In this document: positions 14,926-24,164 of the stretch, in pieces | Layout of the letters: each line of letters begins with the position of its first letter | How positions within the stretch are numbered: the first letter of the stretch is position 1 | Assembly: GCA_012517815.1 (NCBI GenBank) | Contig: JAAYUF010000072.1 | Location: forward strand, 1-62,157 | DNA length: 62,157 bases | DNA from: Clostridiales bacterium | GTDB taxonomy: Bacteria; Bacillota; Clostridia; Christensenellales; Aristaeellaceae | Direction: 5' to 3' | Program-made: the position numbers and the translations under genes | The notes under the pieces: model-generated | What the model saw: only the letters and a program-made list of their open reading frames with translations | The model's database searches: none | Told to the model about the DNA's origin: nothing

Positions 14926-15246
14926 GGCGGCACGACGGGGACGGGCAAGGCCACGCCCTTGCTGAGGCCCGGCCGCTGCGGGGTTCGCGGGCACGGGCGC
15001 GGCCGCACCCTTACCGGGGACATGGCCGCTGCGGGGTTCGCGGGCACGGGCGCGGCCGCACCCTTACAGGGGACATGGCCGCTGCGGGGTTCGCGGGCAC
15101 GGGCGCGGCCGCGCTCCCAGCCAGTCCGGCGTTCGGCGGCACGATTTCCGTCCGGCGGCTTTCCGAGAAAGGCCGGCCCGGGACATCCGTCCCGAACCGG
15201 CTTGTGAGTCGTTCCAACCGCGCCTCCAGCCCGTCCCCCGTCAGCC
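14926..15246. other. Intergenic, contains a short tandem repeat
   Basis: No gene is supported here. The stretch contains the 53-bp tandem repeat listed separately and lies between two operons that end towards each other. Confidence 0.5.
14971..15112. repeat. 53-bp tandem repeat, about 2.7 copies
   Basis: Units start at 14971, 15024 and 15077 and begin GGCCGCTGCGGGGTTCGCGG. The first two are almost identical and the third is partial. The unit length is not a multiple of three, and no gene with a ribosome-binding site crosses it. Confidence 0.85.
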
Positions 15247-15603
15247 TCACGCGTCGCCCAGCGCTTCTTCCATCAGCGCCCTGGCAATGCGCACGGCCTG
15301 CAGGCGGTTGCGCAGCAGCGTATGGCGGGCGTTTCCCTCCGGGAATTTCTCCTGCGCCTTTTCGCATTTGCGAATGACTGCGTCCACCGCGCGCAGCGCG
15401 GCGGTCCGTTCCTCGGCGGTAAAAACAGCCGTGGGTATCGCTCCCTGTCTGTCCGGGCCGCGCCGCCGGGCGGCGTTCGTCCGCGCGCCAGCCGGCACGC
15501 CGCCCGGCGCGCGCGTCGCGGGAAACGCATATCCGTGTTTCCCGAGGCAAGCCTGCCGGGGGCGCCGGTTGCCGATCTCCGTCAGGCGCTCCCCGTCGCC
15601 CAC
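15247..15603 (-). CDS. Small hypothetical protein
   Basis: Open frame of up to 118 codons downstream of the dehydratase gene on the same strand. The last 60 residues look like a real helical, charged protein (F-T-A-E-E-R-T-A-A-L-R-A-V-D, then C-E-K-A-Q-E-K-F, then H-T-L-L-R-N-R-L-Q-A-V-R-I-A). The first 55 codons are Arg/Ala/Pro-rich and could be read-through of GC-rich DNA. The start is uncertain: GTG 15603 opens the frame and GTG 15498 is an alternative. I do not recognise a function. Confidence 0.45.
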   Translation of the reverse strand: MGDGERLTEIGNRRPRQACLGKHGYAFPATRAPGGVPAGARTNAARRRGPDRQGAIPTAVFTAEERTAALRAVDAVIRKCEKAQEKFPEGNARHTLLRNRLQAVRIARALMEEALGDA

Positions 15604-15668
15604 CGCGTCGCCCTTCGGGCTGTTCGGACGCCCGGGCTTGTGCGCGGCGGCGGGGAGGCCGCCGTCGG

Positions 15669-16847
15669 TTACTTTCGCAACCCCTGAAAATAGAAAACCG
15701 TATCGTCCGCGGGACGGATATCCGTCAGCGTCCCCGTATAATGCCGCAGGTTCCGGGGCACGTAGGGGCGCGCGGTCACGGCTTCCTCGTTGACCTCAAT
15801 CCCCAGCCCCGGCTTTTCCGGGATCAGGATATCGCCGTTTTCGTACACTACGTTCTCGTCCGACACGTCAAAGCGGAAGGAGCCGTCCGTCAGCATGATC
15901 TCGTGGATCAGGAAATTGGGCACGCAGGCCGCCAGTTGCAGGATGGCCGCGTTGGATACCGGCCCGGAAGGGTTGTGGAACGACACCGGGATGTGATCCG
16001 CCTCGCACATCGCGGCAATCTTCTTGCTTTCCAGAATGCCGCCCGTATGGAAGATATCCGGTTGTCCGATGTCCAGCGCGCCCCTGTGCAGCGCGTCGCG
16101 GAACATGTACTTGCCGTAGAGCCGTTCTCCGGCGGCGACGGGCACCTGCGCGCGCTCGCGCACCCGGGCCAGCGAGTCCAGATTGTCCGGCGGCACCGGC
16201 TCCTCCATGAACATCGGGTGAAACGGCGCCAGCTGGCGGCTCGCCTCAATGGCCGTGTAGGGGTTGAAGCGCCCGTGGCACTCGATCAGCAGTTCCACAC
16301 GGGGGCCCACGGCGTCGCGCACCGCGCCCACGCAGGCCACCGCCTGCTCCATCTCCGCAAGGCTCAGGGTCATGTGCGCCTTGCCGAAGGGATCCCACTT
16401 GAGCGCCCGGATGCCCAGCGCGGCCGTTTCCTTCGCCTTGCGTGCGAAATCCTCCGGGGTGCGCGCGCCGGTAAACCAGGCGTTGGCGTACATCGTCACC
16501 CGATCCCGCACGCGGCCGCCCAGAAGGTTGCACACCGGGGTGTTGAAAAACTTGCCCGCGATATCCCAAAGCGCGATCTCAATCCCGCTGAGCGCGGAGA
16601 GGAACACCGGGCCGCCCTTCCAGTAGGAGTCGCGGTAGACCTCAAACAGCATCTTCTCGATATCGATGGGGTTGCGCCCCACCACGTGCCGCCTGAGGTC
16701 CTCCACGCAGCCTTCCAGCGCCTTTTCCCGCGTGCCCAGGCTCGCCTCGCCCCAGCCGTGCAGGCCCTCGTCCGTTTCCACCTTGATAAACGTCCAGTTG
16801 GTGCGGAAGGCGTCCATTGTCAGGGCCTTCACGTCGGTAATCTTCAT
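15669..16847 (-). CDS. Enolase-superfamily sugar-acid dehydratase, galactonate-dehydratase-like
   Basis: A 392-residue mandelate racemase/enolase-type enzyme. Metal ligands follow the expected pattern: Glu in L-L-I-E-C-H-G-R-F, Glu-Glu in M-F-M-E-E-P-V-P-P and Glu in V-A-A-G-E-R-L. His in C-H-G-R-F and His in S-F-H-N-P-S-G-P are the likely acid and base, as in D-galactonate dehydratase. It would remove water from an aldonate to give a 2-keto-3-deoxy acid. GGGAGG sits just before ATG 16847. The aldolase stop lies 13 bases upstream, so the genes are co-transcribed. The exact sugar acid cannot be fixed from sequence. Confidence 0.85.
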   Translation of the reverse strand: MKITDVKALTMDAFRTNWTFIKVETDEGLHGWGEASLGTREKALEGCVEDLRRHVVGRNPIDIEKMLFEVYRDSYWKGGPVFLSALSGIEIALWDIAGKFFNTPVCNLLGGRVRDRVTMYANAWFTGARTPEDFARKAKETAALGIRALKWDPFGKAHMTLSLAEMEQAVACVGAVRDAVGPRVELLIECHGRFNPYTAIEASRQLAPFHPMFMEEPVPPDNLDSLARVRERAQVPVAAGERLYGKYMFRDALHRGALDIGQPDIFHTGGILESKKIAAMCEADHIPVSFHNPSGPVSNAAILQLAACVPNFLIHEIMLTDGSFRFDVSDENVVYENGDILIPEKPGLGIEVNEEAVTARPYVPRNLRHYTGTLTDIRPADDTVFYFQGLRK

Positions 16848-16860
16848 CGTGCCGCCTCCC

Positions 16861-17517
16861 TTACGCCTGCGCCAGGCGAACCGCGTCCACGTGCATTTTC
16901 GCCAGCGTCGCGATGCCCGCGAAGTCCCCCCGCTCCAGCAGGTCGCGCCGGAGCACGGTTACGCCCGTGCCCACGCACGCCACCCCCGCCGAGAGGAACG
17001 GCGGGATGGTCGCGGGGTTGATGCCGCCCGTGACCATCAGCGGAATGTGGGGCAGCGGCGCGCGGATGTTTTGCAGGTAGTGCAGCCCCGCGTCGTCCGC
17101 GGGGAACAGCTTCACAAAATCCGCGCCCAGCTCCCACGCGGCGCAGATTTCCGTGGGCGTGTACGCGCCGGGGATGGCGAGCATCCCCAGTTTTTTGGCG
17201 CGCGCCACCACGCGGGGGTTGGTGTTGGGGGCGATCACATACGTCGCGCCCGCGTCGAAGGCGGCCTGCGCCTCGTCCTCGCACAGCACGGTGCCCGCGC
17301 CCACCAGCAGCCGGTCGCCAAAGGCGCGCCGCAGCGCGGCGATCTTTTCCGCGTTGTCGGCAATGGGGTTTTTCAGCGTGTGGTCAAACGTGGATTCCAG
17401 CAGGCGCACGCCCGCGCCGATCAGGGCGGCGGCCGCGTCGGTCAGGGTGCGCGCGGGCACCCCGCGCGCGATGATGATCAGCTTTTCCTTGAAGATTTCG
17501 GCTTTCACGTCAGGCAT
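16861..17517 (-). CDS. KDPG/KDPGal-type aldolase
   Basis: A 218-residue class I aldolase of the Eda/DgoA family, which splits 2-keto-3-deoxy (phospho)sugar acids into pyruvate and an aldehyde. The Schiff-base Lys is in D-F-V-K-L-F-P-A, the catalytic Glu in L-L-E-S-T-F-D-H, and the G-A-G-T-V and T-G-G-I-N phosphate/substrate loops are present. ATG 17517 is chosen because AAGGAG lies ten bases upstream inside the end of the SDR gene, which it overlaps by eight bases; an ATG at 17538 would add seven residues. It follows SDR and precedes the dehydratase. Confidence 0.9.
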   Translation of the reverse strand: MPDVKAEIFKEKLIIIARGVPARTLTDAAAALIGAGVRLLESTFDHTLKNPIADNAEKIAALRRAFGDRLLVGAGTVLCEDEAQAAFDAGATYVIAPNTNPRVVARAKKLGMLAIPGAYTPTEICAAWELGADFVKLFPADDAGLHYLQNIRAPLPHIPLMVTGGINPATIPPFLSAGVACVGTGVTVLRRDLLERGDFAGIATLAKMHVDAVRLAQA

Positions 17518-18283
17518 GTCGGTTCCACTCCTTTTCATAGGGCAATAGGCAGATGCTGATGCCGGAATCCACGGTCAGCTCCGTGCCGGTGATCGTGCCG
17601 TTGTCCAGAGAGGCCAGGAAGGCCGCGGCGGAGGCGATTTCCTCCGGCGTGGATTCGCGCCCCGCGGGGTATTTCAGGCGTCGCTGGGCCGTCTGCTCCG
17701 GGGTCTGTGCCGCCCAGCGGTCCGTCCAGATGGCGCCCGCGACGATGGCGTTGACCCGGATATCGCGGTTGGCCAGCTCCAGCGCCAGCGAGCGCATCAT
17801 GCCGCCCAGCGCCGCCTTGGAGGCGGAGTAAGCCACCCGCCCCACGATGGACTGGTTGGCGTGCACGCTGCTGATCAGCAGGATGCTGCCGCCCTCCGAC
17901 ATCAGCGGGTAGGCCGCCTGACAGCAGAAAAACGTGCCGCGCACATTGGTATTCATCACCCGGTCCCACACCTCGGGTGTGGTATTATAGATGCTGAAGC
18001 CCACCGCCAGTTCCGCCGCGTTGGCGATGAACACGTTCAGCCGGCCAAACGCGTCCCGCACCCGCCGGAAGGCCGCCTCCACCTGCGCCAGGTCGCTTTG
18101 CTCCATCGCAAGGCCCAGCGTGCGCACGCCCGGGTATTCCCGCGCCACCGCCTCGGCCGCGGCCGCGGCGCTTTCCTCGCTGCGGCTGGTCAGGCACACG
18201 TCGTACCCGTCCCGTGCGAACCGCCGGGCTATGGCCAGGCCTGTGTTCCTGGCCGCGCCGGTAATCATTGCCACTGGATTCAT
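17510..18283 (-). CDS. Short-chain dehydrogenase/reductase
   Basis: A 257-residue classical SDR enzyme. The nucleotide motif is T-G-A-A-R-N-T-G-L-A, then N-A-A at the fourth strand, the catalytic Ser in I-L-L-I-S-S-V, and Y-S-A-S-K. Within this sugar-acid operon it is best read as an aldose or aldonate dehydrogenase, FabG-like in sequence, using NAD(P). ATG 18283 is preceded by GAAAGGGACGG; frame upstream of it codes for nothing recognisable. First gene of the minus-strand operon, divergent from the sugar transporter. Confidence 0.8.
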   Translation of the reverse strand: MNPVAMITGAARNTGLAIARRFARDGYDVCLTSRSEESAAAAAEAVAREYPGVRTLGLAMEQSDLAQVEAAFRRVRDAFGRLNVFIANAAELAVGFSIYNTTPEVWDRVMNTNVRGTFFCCQAAYPLMSEGGSILLISSVHANQSIVGRVAYSASKAALGGMMRSLALELANRDIRVNAIVAGAIWTDRWAAQTPEQTAQRRLKYPAGRESTPEEIASAAAFLASLDNGTITGTELTVDSGISICLLPYEKEWNRHA

Positions 18284-18492
18284 GCCGATCCGTCCCTTTC
18301 TGCCAAGAAAGATGTCTTCCAGCTGCATGATATCGGTTTGCGGGAGATTTGCAAGCGGTTTGGGCAAAGTTGAAAGTCTTGTATAGGTAATGACAAATCC
18401 GCTATATACCCTCGGCCGGTGCATGTTCCTATAATGAAAACAACAGGCGGATGATCACCGCGCGTTTCACCAACATCATAAGGAGGATTCCC
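18284..18492. promoter_or_regulatory. Divergent control region of the sugar locus
   Basis: AT-rich region between the divergent catabolic and transport operons. On the plus strand TATAAT (18430-18435) has no good -35, as expected for an activator-dependent promoter under the YesN-like regulator. On the minus strand TTGCAA (18349-18354), a 16-base spacer and TATCAT (18327-18332) form a moderate promoter for the SDR gene. Confidence 0.5.
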
Positions 18493-19752
18493 ATGAAGAA
18501 GCTGATCTCTCTGGTACTGGCGCTGTGCGTGCTGCTGGGGGCCGCGTCCCTGGCGATGGCTCAGGAGGAGCCCGTAACCCTGACGATTCTCCATTACATG
18601 GGCAACGAGGTCAAGCTTAACGCCTTCAACGCCATTGTGGAAGGCTACCGGGCGCTGCACCCCAATGTGACGTTTGACAGCCAGGCGTTAAGCCAGAACG
18701 AGTACATCACCCAGCTGCGCACCCGCGTGGGCGCGGGCGACGCCCCGGATATCATGATAGGCCAGCCCGCCCAGTATACCGACATCATCCAGGCCGGCTA
18801 CGTGATGGACCTGACCGGCAACCCGCTGGTGGACAAGCTGAACCTGACCGCCGCGGACATCGGCGACTGCTCGTGGGAGGGCAAAGTCTACGCCCTGCCG
18901 CTGGATTTTAAGACCTACGGCGTCATCTACAACAAGGCCATCTTTGAAAAGTACGGCCTGAGCGAGCCCGGGACGCAGGACGAGCTGGACGCGCTGTGCA
19001 AGACCCTTGCGGACAACGGCGTGGACCCGTGGATTCGCAACTATTCCAACGTAACCTACCCCGATATCGAGGTGCGCGCGATCCTCTGGCCGCTTCTGAT
19101 GGAAAACGGCAAGCTGGATGCGTTTGAAAAGCTCATGAGCGGCGAGGCGAAGTTTACGGACTATCCGGAGTTTGCCAAGGCGCTGGAGCTGTGGGGCCGC
19201 CGCATGGCCTACGGCCGCATGGACGATATGAGCAACGACACCACCATGGCCCGTCAGGCGATGGCCGCCGGTCAGGCCGCGATGATCTACGACGGCACGT
19301 GGGCCTTCGCACAGATTCAGGGCTTCAACCCCGATCAGCGCTACGGCATGTTCGCCGTGCCCCGCGACGACGGCAAGCCCAACCAGTACTGCGTGCAGCT
19401 GGATCAGATCTTCATGGTCAACGGCCAGAGCGCCCACGTGGATCAGGCGATGGATTTCATGGCGTACCTGCTCTCCCCGGACGTCGCCGGCCAGTGGAGC
19501 GCCGCCACCAACGGCCCCTCGGTGGTGCCCGGCGTTACCGTGGACATGCCCGAGGTGATTCACGTGGCCATGCAGGCCAAGGAAAACAACAACATTGCCC
19601 ACGCCGGCAACTTTACCGCGCAGCTGAGCGGCGAGTACCTCAACAACTGGCGCGCGGTGCTGCAGGGCTTCGCGGCGGACCGCACGCTCACGGTGGAAGC
19701 GCTCACGGCGGAAATGCAGGCCGCCTTTGACGAGATCAACGCCAGTAAATAA
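18493..19752 (+). CDS. Sugar ABC transporter substrate-binding protein
   Basis: A 419-residue extracellular solute-binding protein (family 1). A Sec signal peptide spans residues 1-24 (M-K-K-L-I-S-L-V-L then A-S-L-A-M-A). No lipobox cysteine is present, so it would be released or held by the permeases rather than lipid-anchored, which is unusual for a Gram-positive-type cell. The fold hallmarks are P-D-I-M-I-G, Y-A-L-P-L-D-F-K-T-Y-G-V-I-Y-N-K and G-Q-A-A-M-I-Y-D-G-T-W-A. AAGGAGG precedes ATG 18493. It is followed by two permeases; the ATPase is not encoded here and is probably a shared MsmK-type subunit. Confidence 0.9.
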   Translation: MKKLISLVLALCVLLGAASLAMAQEEPVTLTILHYMGNEVKLNAFNAIVEGYRALHPNVTFDSQALSQNEYITQLRTRVGAGDAPDIMIGQPAQYTDIIQAGYVMDLTGNPLVDKLNLTAADIGDCSWEGKVYALPLDFKTYGVIYNKAIFEKYGLSEPGTQDELDALCKTLADNGVDPWIRNYSNVTYPDIEVRAILWPLLMENGKLDAFEKLMSGEAKFTDYPEFAKALELWGRRMAYGRMDDMSNDTTMARQAMAAGQAAMIYDGTWAFAQIQGFNPDQRYGMFAVPRDDGKPNQYCVQLDQIFMVNGQSAHVDQAMDFMAYLLSPDVAGQWSAATNGPSVVPGVTVDMPEVIHVAMQAKENNNIAHAGNFTAQLSGEYLNNWRAVLQGFAADRTLTVEALTAEMQAAFDEINASK

Positions 19753-19802
19753 CGCCCCCAAACCAGTCGCCGGCGGCCGGGAAAGGATTCCGCCGCCCGC
19801 AG

Positions 19803-19838
19803 GCGGGCCCGTTTCACCTGGTGATCGGGCCCGCTTTT
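19803..19838 (+). terminator. Terminator/attenuator after the binding-protein gene
   Basis: Perfect 8-bp stem GCGGGCCC/GGGCCCGC (19803-19810, 19827-19834) followed by four T residues. In sugar importers a leaky terminator here keeps binding protein in excess over permeases. Confidence 0.7.
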
Positions 19839-19923
19839 CCCAGGGGCGCGGCCGCGCGGGCCGGGAGGATCGCTTCCCGACCCGCGCGGGCCGCCCGCAT
19901 CAACATCGAAAGGGGCGACACCC

Positions 19924-20811
19924 ATGCAAGCCCGCCGCGCCTCGCTGCCCCGGTTCAGCTACGCGCGCCGCCGCGGTTTCACCTACGCGTGTTTCGTCAC
20001 GCCCGCGCTGGCGCTGTACCTGCTCACGGTGGTCGTACCGTTTCTTCAGGGCATCCCCTACTCGCTGACCAGCTGGAACCTCGTATCCTCCCAGTCCGCC
20101 TTCGTGGGGCTGAAAAACTACCAAAGTCTGCTGGGCTCCGCGGTTTTCTGGAAATCCATCGGCAACACGTTCCAGTTCGCGGTGTACTACATCCTGTTTT
20201 CAAACCTGCTGGGGCTTGGCATCGCGCTGTTGATCTGCCGCTCCTCCCGGCTGAACAACCTCAGCCGCACGCTGATCTTCATGCCCTACGTGGTCAGCAT
20301 GCTCACGGCGGCCTTCGTGTGGAAGTACCTGTTTAACACCGTCTATTCCCCGCTGTTTGGCGTGCCCAGCCCGCTGGGCGTGCAAAGCCAGGCGATGCTT
20401 GGCATCGCGGCCATTTCGGTCTGGCGCACCAGCGGGTATTGCATGCTCATCTACATCGCGGCGCTGCAGGGCGTGCCCCAGGAGTATTACGAGGCCGCGA
20501 GCGTGGAAGGCGCCAACGCCCGGCAGAAGTTTTTCCGCATTACCGTGCCCATGATCGTGCCGGCGTTTTCGGTGAACGTTTCGCTGCTTCTGGCCTGGGG
20601 GCTTAAGGTGTTTGACGTGGTCATGGCCACCACCAACGGCGGGCCGGGCCGCAACACGACGCTGACGATGTCGATGTTCATCTACAACAACATCTTCGGC
20701 AACAGCAAGGCGGGGTACGGGCAGGCCGCCGCCGTGCTCATGACGCTGATCCTGCTGGCGCTTTCCTACGTGGTGTCCAAATTCTTCCGTTCCAAGGGGG
20801 TGGACGCATGA
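19924..20811 (+). CDS. Sugar ABC transporter permease (MalF type)
   Basis: A 295-residue inner-membrane permease with six predicted helices and the EAA loop E-Y-Y-E-A-A-S-V-E-G-A-N-A that docks on the ATPase. The N-terminal region R-R-G-F-T-Y-A-C-F-V-T-P-A is typical of CUT1 sugar importers. AAAGGGG precedes ATG 19924. The stop overlaps the next permease by four bases, giving a heterodimeric channel. Confidence 0.9.
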   Translation: MQARRASLPRFSYARRRGFTYACFVTPALALYLLTVVVPFLQGIPYSLTSWNLVSSQSAFVGLKNYQSLLGSAVFWKSIGNTFQFAVYYILFSNLLGLGIALLICRSSRLNNLSRTLIFMPYVVSMLTAAFVWKYLFNTVYSPLFGVPSPLGVQSQAMLGIAAISVWRTSGYCMLIYIAALQGVPQEYYEAASVEGANARQKFFRITVPMIVPAFSVNVSLLLAWGLKVFDVVMATTNGGPGRNTTLTMSMFIYNNIFGNSKAGYGQAAAVLMTLILLALSYVVSKFFRSKGVDA

Positions 20812-21674
20812 AGGGGAGCCTCCCAAAGCGCCCCGGCATGGCCGCGCGCCGCAGGCTGTTTGGCGCGCTCCGGATTTTCGCTGTGGTCGCGGTAACCCTG
20901 CTGTTTATTTCGCCGCTGTACATCAGCCTGATCTATTCCCTCAAGACCCCCGCGGAAATGGGCACCGGCACGCCGCTGGCCTTGCCCCGGAGCTTCTATC
21001 TGGGCAATTTCCGCGATGTGATCGTGAACAACGGCGATTTTCGCACGGGCTTTGTCAACAGCCTCATCACCACCGCGGCCATCGTGCTCGCGCTTACGGT
21101 GATCACGCCCATGGCCTCCTACGTGCTTGCGCGCAGCCGCCGCAGGGTATACAATATCATCTACTATGTGTTTCTCATGGGCATCCTGATCCCGTTTCAG
21201 TGCATCATGTTCCCCACCTACGTAAACCTCCGGGCCGTGGGGCTGATGAACTCGCTTTCCGGGTTTGTGATCGTGCGCACGGGCTTCCAGATCGGCATCT
21301 GCGCGCTGATCATCACGGACTTCGTGCGCACCGTGCCCACGGAGCTTGAGGAAGCGGCCGGCATCGACGGCGCCAGCCTCTTTACCACGTTCTGGCGGGT
21401 GGTGTATCCGCTGATGAAGCCCATCAACGTGACCATGCTGGTGCTCAACACCCTGTTTTCCTGGAATGATTTTTACGTGTCCGTCACCATCCTGCAATCG
21501 CCGCAGAACCGCACGCTGCCGCTGGCGCAGTTTGTGTACCGCAGCGAGTCGGGCGTGGATGTGAACCTCGCGTTCGCGTTTTTCACGCTGAGCATGCTGC
21601 CGGTGCTGATCCTCTACCTGTTTTCCCAGCGCTATATCGTCGGCGGCATCATGTCCGGTGCCGTAAAGGGGTAG
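20808..21674 (+). CDS. Sugar ABC transporter permease (MalG type)
   Basis: A 288-residue permease partner with six helices and an EAA loop (E-L-E-E-A-A-G-I-D-G-A). It ends in R-Y-I-V-G-G-I-M-S-G-A-V-K-G, the classic MalG-family tail. It is coupled to the preceding permease by an ATGA overlap. The two-component genes follow after 12 bases, so transport and its regulator are probably on one transcript. Confidence 0.9.
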   Translation: MKGSLPKRPGMAARRRLFGALRIFAVVAVTLLFISPLYISLIYSLKTPAEMGTGTPLALPRSFYLGNFRDVIVNNGDFRTGFVNSLITTAAIVLALTVITPMASYVLARSRRRVYNIIYYVFLMGILIPFQCIMFPTYVNLRAVGLMNSLSGFVIVRTGFQIGICALIITDFVRTVPTELEEAAGIDGASLFTTFWRVVYPLMKPINVTMLVLNTLFSWNDFYVSVTILQSPQNRTLPLAQFVYRSESGVDVNLAFAFFTLSMLPVLILYLFSQRYIVGGIMSGAVKG

Positions 21675-21686
21675 GGAGGGTAAGCC

Positions 21687-22424
21687 TTGTACTCGGTCGC
21701 GATCATCGACGACAACCGCGCGACGGCGGACATGCTGGCCACCGCCGTGGACTGGCGCGCCGTGCGCTGCGCCGTGGCGGGCGTGGCGTACGACGGCGTG
21801 CGCGGCCGCGCGCTGATCCTGCAAAAAAAGCCCGACATCATCATCGCGGATATCCGCATGCCCGGGCTGGACGGCCTGCAGATGGTCGACCTGACCCGCA
21901 AAATCTGCCCGCAGAGCAAGGTGATCTACATCAGCGCCTACGACGATTTCGCCTACGTGCAAAAGGCGCTGGAGCTCAAGGCGTTCGACTACCTGCTCAA
22001 GCCCTTTGACAACGACCGGCTGATGCGCATCGTGCGCCGCCTCATCGAGGAAACCGAAACCCCGGACGAGCCCTCGGGCGAGGAAATCGAAAAGGGGTCG
22101 CTGATCACCAGCCGAATCCTCGCCTACATCCGCGACCATCCCAGCGAGCCGCTCTCCCTGCAGGCGCTGGCGCAGCAGTTTGAGCTTTCGCCCTCCTACA
22201 TTTCCACGCTGGTTAAGAAAAACTCCGGCCGCAACTATCTGGACTGGGTCATCGAGGCGCGCATGAAGCTCGCGCGCCGCCTGCTGCGGGACCCGGCCTA
22301 CCGCATCGAGGAGATCGCCTCGGTGGTGGGGTATAAAAACTACATCTCGTTTTACAACGTGTTCGTCAAATCCGTGGGCCTTTCCCCCAGCGAGTACCGC
22401 AACGGGATCGGGGCGCCGCCATGA
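21687..22424 (+). CDS. YesN-type response regulator with AraC domain
   Basis: A 245-residue regulator. The receiver domain has the acidic pair Asp8/Asp9, the phosphoacceptor Asp55 (I-I-I-A-D-I-R-M-P-G) and the conserved Lys105 (L-L-K-P-F). The AraC-type DNA-binding domain (about 140-245) shows L-S-P-S-Y-I-S-T-L-V-K-K, I-E-E-I-A-S-V-V-G-Y-K-N and G-L-S-P-S-E-Y-R. TTG is used as start, with GGAGGG upstream. It is shorter than many YesN proteins because the inter-domain linker is compact. It most likely activates the binding-protein promoter region at 18284-18492. It overlaps the kinase gene by four bases. Confidence 0.9.
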   Translation: MYSVAIIDDNRATADMLATAVDWRAVRCAVAGVAYDGVRGRALILQKKPDIIIADIRMPGLDGLQMVDLTRKICPQSKVIYISAYDDFAYVQKALELKAFDYLLKPFDNDRLMRIVRRLIEETETPDEPSGEEIEKGSLITSRILAYIRDHPSEPLSLQALAQQFELSPSYISTLVKKNSGRNYLDWVIEARMKLARRLLRDPAYRIEEIASVVGYKNYISFYNVFVKSVGLSPSEYRNGIGAPP

Positions 22425-24163
22425 AGCTGCGCGCAAAGATGCTGGCGACCTACCTGCTGGCCTCCAGCCTGGTGCTGATGATGATCGCCGCGTACGGCAG
22501 CACCCTGCTGCGCCAGACGGTGCTCGCCGACAAAACCGAGGGCTACGACACCTACGCCCGGCAGCTTTGCGTGAGCACCCGCCTGGTGGCGGCGGATATC
22601 GAGCAAAGCCTGTTCAACGTGTACCAGAACGCCGGGCTGGCCGAGCTCCTGCTTGGGAGCCTGCCCCTTACCGGCAAGCGGCTGGAAGCGGAGCAGGCGC
22701 TGCGCACCATGTGCCTCAACAGCGCCTACTTTCACAGTATGGTGGCGGTGGACCTGGCCGGCAACGCGTACTTCGGCACCACCAGCATCACCGAAAGCGC
22801 GGGGCCGCTCACCGGCATGGTGCTTGCGCGCCGGGAAGCGCTGGACCAGACGTTCACGCTGTGGTTTGTGGGGGAGGACGGGGCCGTCTACCTCAAAAAG
22901 ACCCTCTGCGACCTGACGCCCCTTACCTTCGCGGGGATGCTGGTTACGCGCGTGAACGCCGTGCAGATGAAATCCACCCTGGGGCTGGACGGCGACACCG
23001 ACGGCGCGACCGGCGTGATCACCCGCGAGGGCGCGCTGCTGCTTTCCGCAGGCGGCCTGACGGAAAGCCAGCTCGCCGCCGTGCGGCAGGCCGTGGGGGA
23101 CACCGGCCTGCCCGTAAGCCGGGAGCTGACGGTGGAGGGTGTGCCCAGCTGGCTTACCGTTCGCACCGACAGCCGCTACGGCTGGCGGATCGTTCACCTG
23201 TCGCCGCTCTCGGTTACGCTGCGCGTATCCCGCGCGGTGTCCGAGGCGTGCCTGATCAGCGGGCTGATCGCCGCGACGGTTGCGGTGATCCTGGGCGCGC
23301 TGATGACCCATTCCCTGACGGGCAACGTGCGGCGGCTGCTGACCGCGATGACGGAGGTCAGCGAGGGGCATTTCGACGCGCGGGTGGACGTGCGCACCAA
23401 GGACGAAATCGGCCAGCTGGCGGAGCGCTTCCGCTGGATGCAGGGCCGCCTGCGCGAAAGCACCGCGCAGATGGTGGAGCGCGCCACCGAAAAGCAGCAG
23501 GCCGAGTACGAGCTGCTGGAGCTGCGCTACCGTTCCCTGCAGGCGCAAATCAGCCCGCACTTCATCTGCAACATCCTCTCCTCGGTCAATTCGCTGGCGC
23601 TGATGGGCAAAGGGCAGGAGGTGAGCCGGCTGTCCGTAAGCGCCAGCCAGTACCTGCGGGACAACATGAACGGCGCGGAGCAGAAGTTTACCAGCCTGCG
23701 CGCGGAGATACTGCACGTGCAGGAATACATCACCATCTACCGCGCGGTGTACGGGGAGGAAAACGCCCTGACCGTGGACGTGCCGGAAGCGCTTTTGGAC
23801 GGCCGCGTGCCCAACCTGCTGTTGCAGCCTTTGGTGGAAAACGCGCTGGTGCACGGCGGGGACGCCGAGGCCCGGCTCATCCGCGTGGCCGCGCGGCGGG
23901 ACGGCAACCGGCTGTTGCTGCTGGTTTCGGATAACGGCGGCGCCATCGACCCGGATGTGATCCGGACCATCCGCAGGGCCAGCGCCGACCCGGTGCTCAC
24001 CCGTCGCATGAAGGGCTTCGGCCTGCGGTGCGTGCTGCAACGGCTGCGCCTGCTCTATGGGGCGGATCAGTCGCTGGACATCCAGTGCGAGCCGGGGCGG
24101 GAAAGCCGCATCCGCATCGATATCCCCTGGCAGAGCTACGCCGTAAAGGAAACGGAGGAATAG
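22421..24163 (+). CDS. YesM-type sensor histidine kinase
   Basis: A 580-residue membrane kinase. Helix 1 is at about 8-28, followed by an extracellular sensor region to about 275, helix 2, and HAMP (E-V-S-E-G-H-F-D-A-R-V, then D-E-I-G-Q-L-A-E-R-F). The phosphorylated His lies in Q-I-S-P-H-F-I-C-N-I-L. The ATP site includes L-L-L-Q-P-L-V-E-N-A-L-V-H-G and D-N-G-G. Partner of the adjacent response regulator; probably senses sugar outside the cell directly or through the binding protein. Confidence 0.9.
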   Translation: MKLRAKMLATYLLASSLVLMMIAAYGSTLLRQTVLADKTEGYDTYARQLCVSTRLVAADIEQSLFNVYQNAGLAELLLGSLPLTGKRLEAEQALRTMCLNSAYFHSMVAVDLAGNAYFGTTSITESAGPLTGMVLARREALDQTFTLWFVGEDGAVYLKKTLCDLTPLTFAGMLVTRVNAVQMKSTLGLDGDTDGATGVITREGALLLSAGGLTESQLAAVRQAVGDTGLPVSRELTVEGVPSWLTVRTDSRYGWRIVHLSPLSVTLRVSRAVSEACLISGLIAATVAVILGALMTHSLTGNVRRLLTAMTEVSEGHFDARVDVRTKDEIGQLAERFRWMQGRLRESTAQMVERATEKQQAEYELLELRYRSLQAQISPHFICNILSSVNSLALMGKGQEVSRLSVSASQYLRDNMNGAEQKFTSLRAEILHVQEYITIYRAVYGEENALTVDVPEALLDGRVPNLLLQPLVENALVHGGDAEARLIRVAARRDGNRLLLLVSDNGGAIDPDVIRTIRRASADPVLTRRMKGFGLRCVLQRLRLLYGADQSLDIQCEPGRESRIRIDIPWQSYAVKETEE

Positions 24164-24164
24164 C

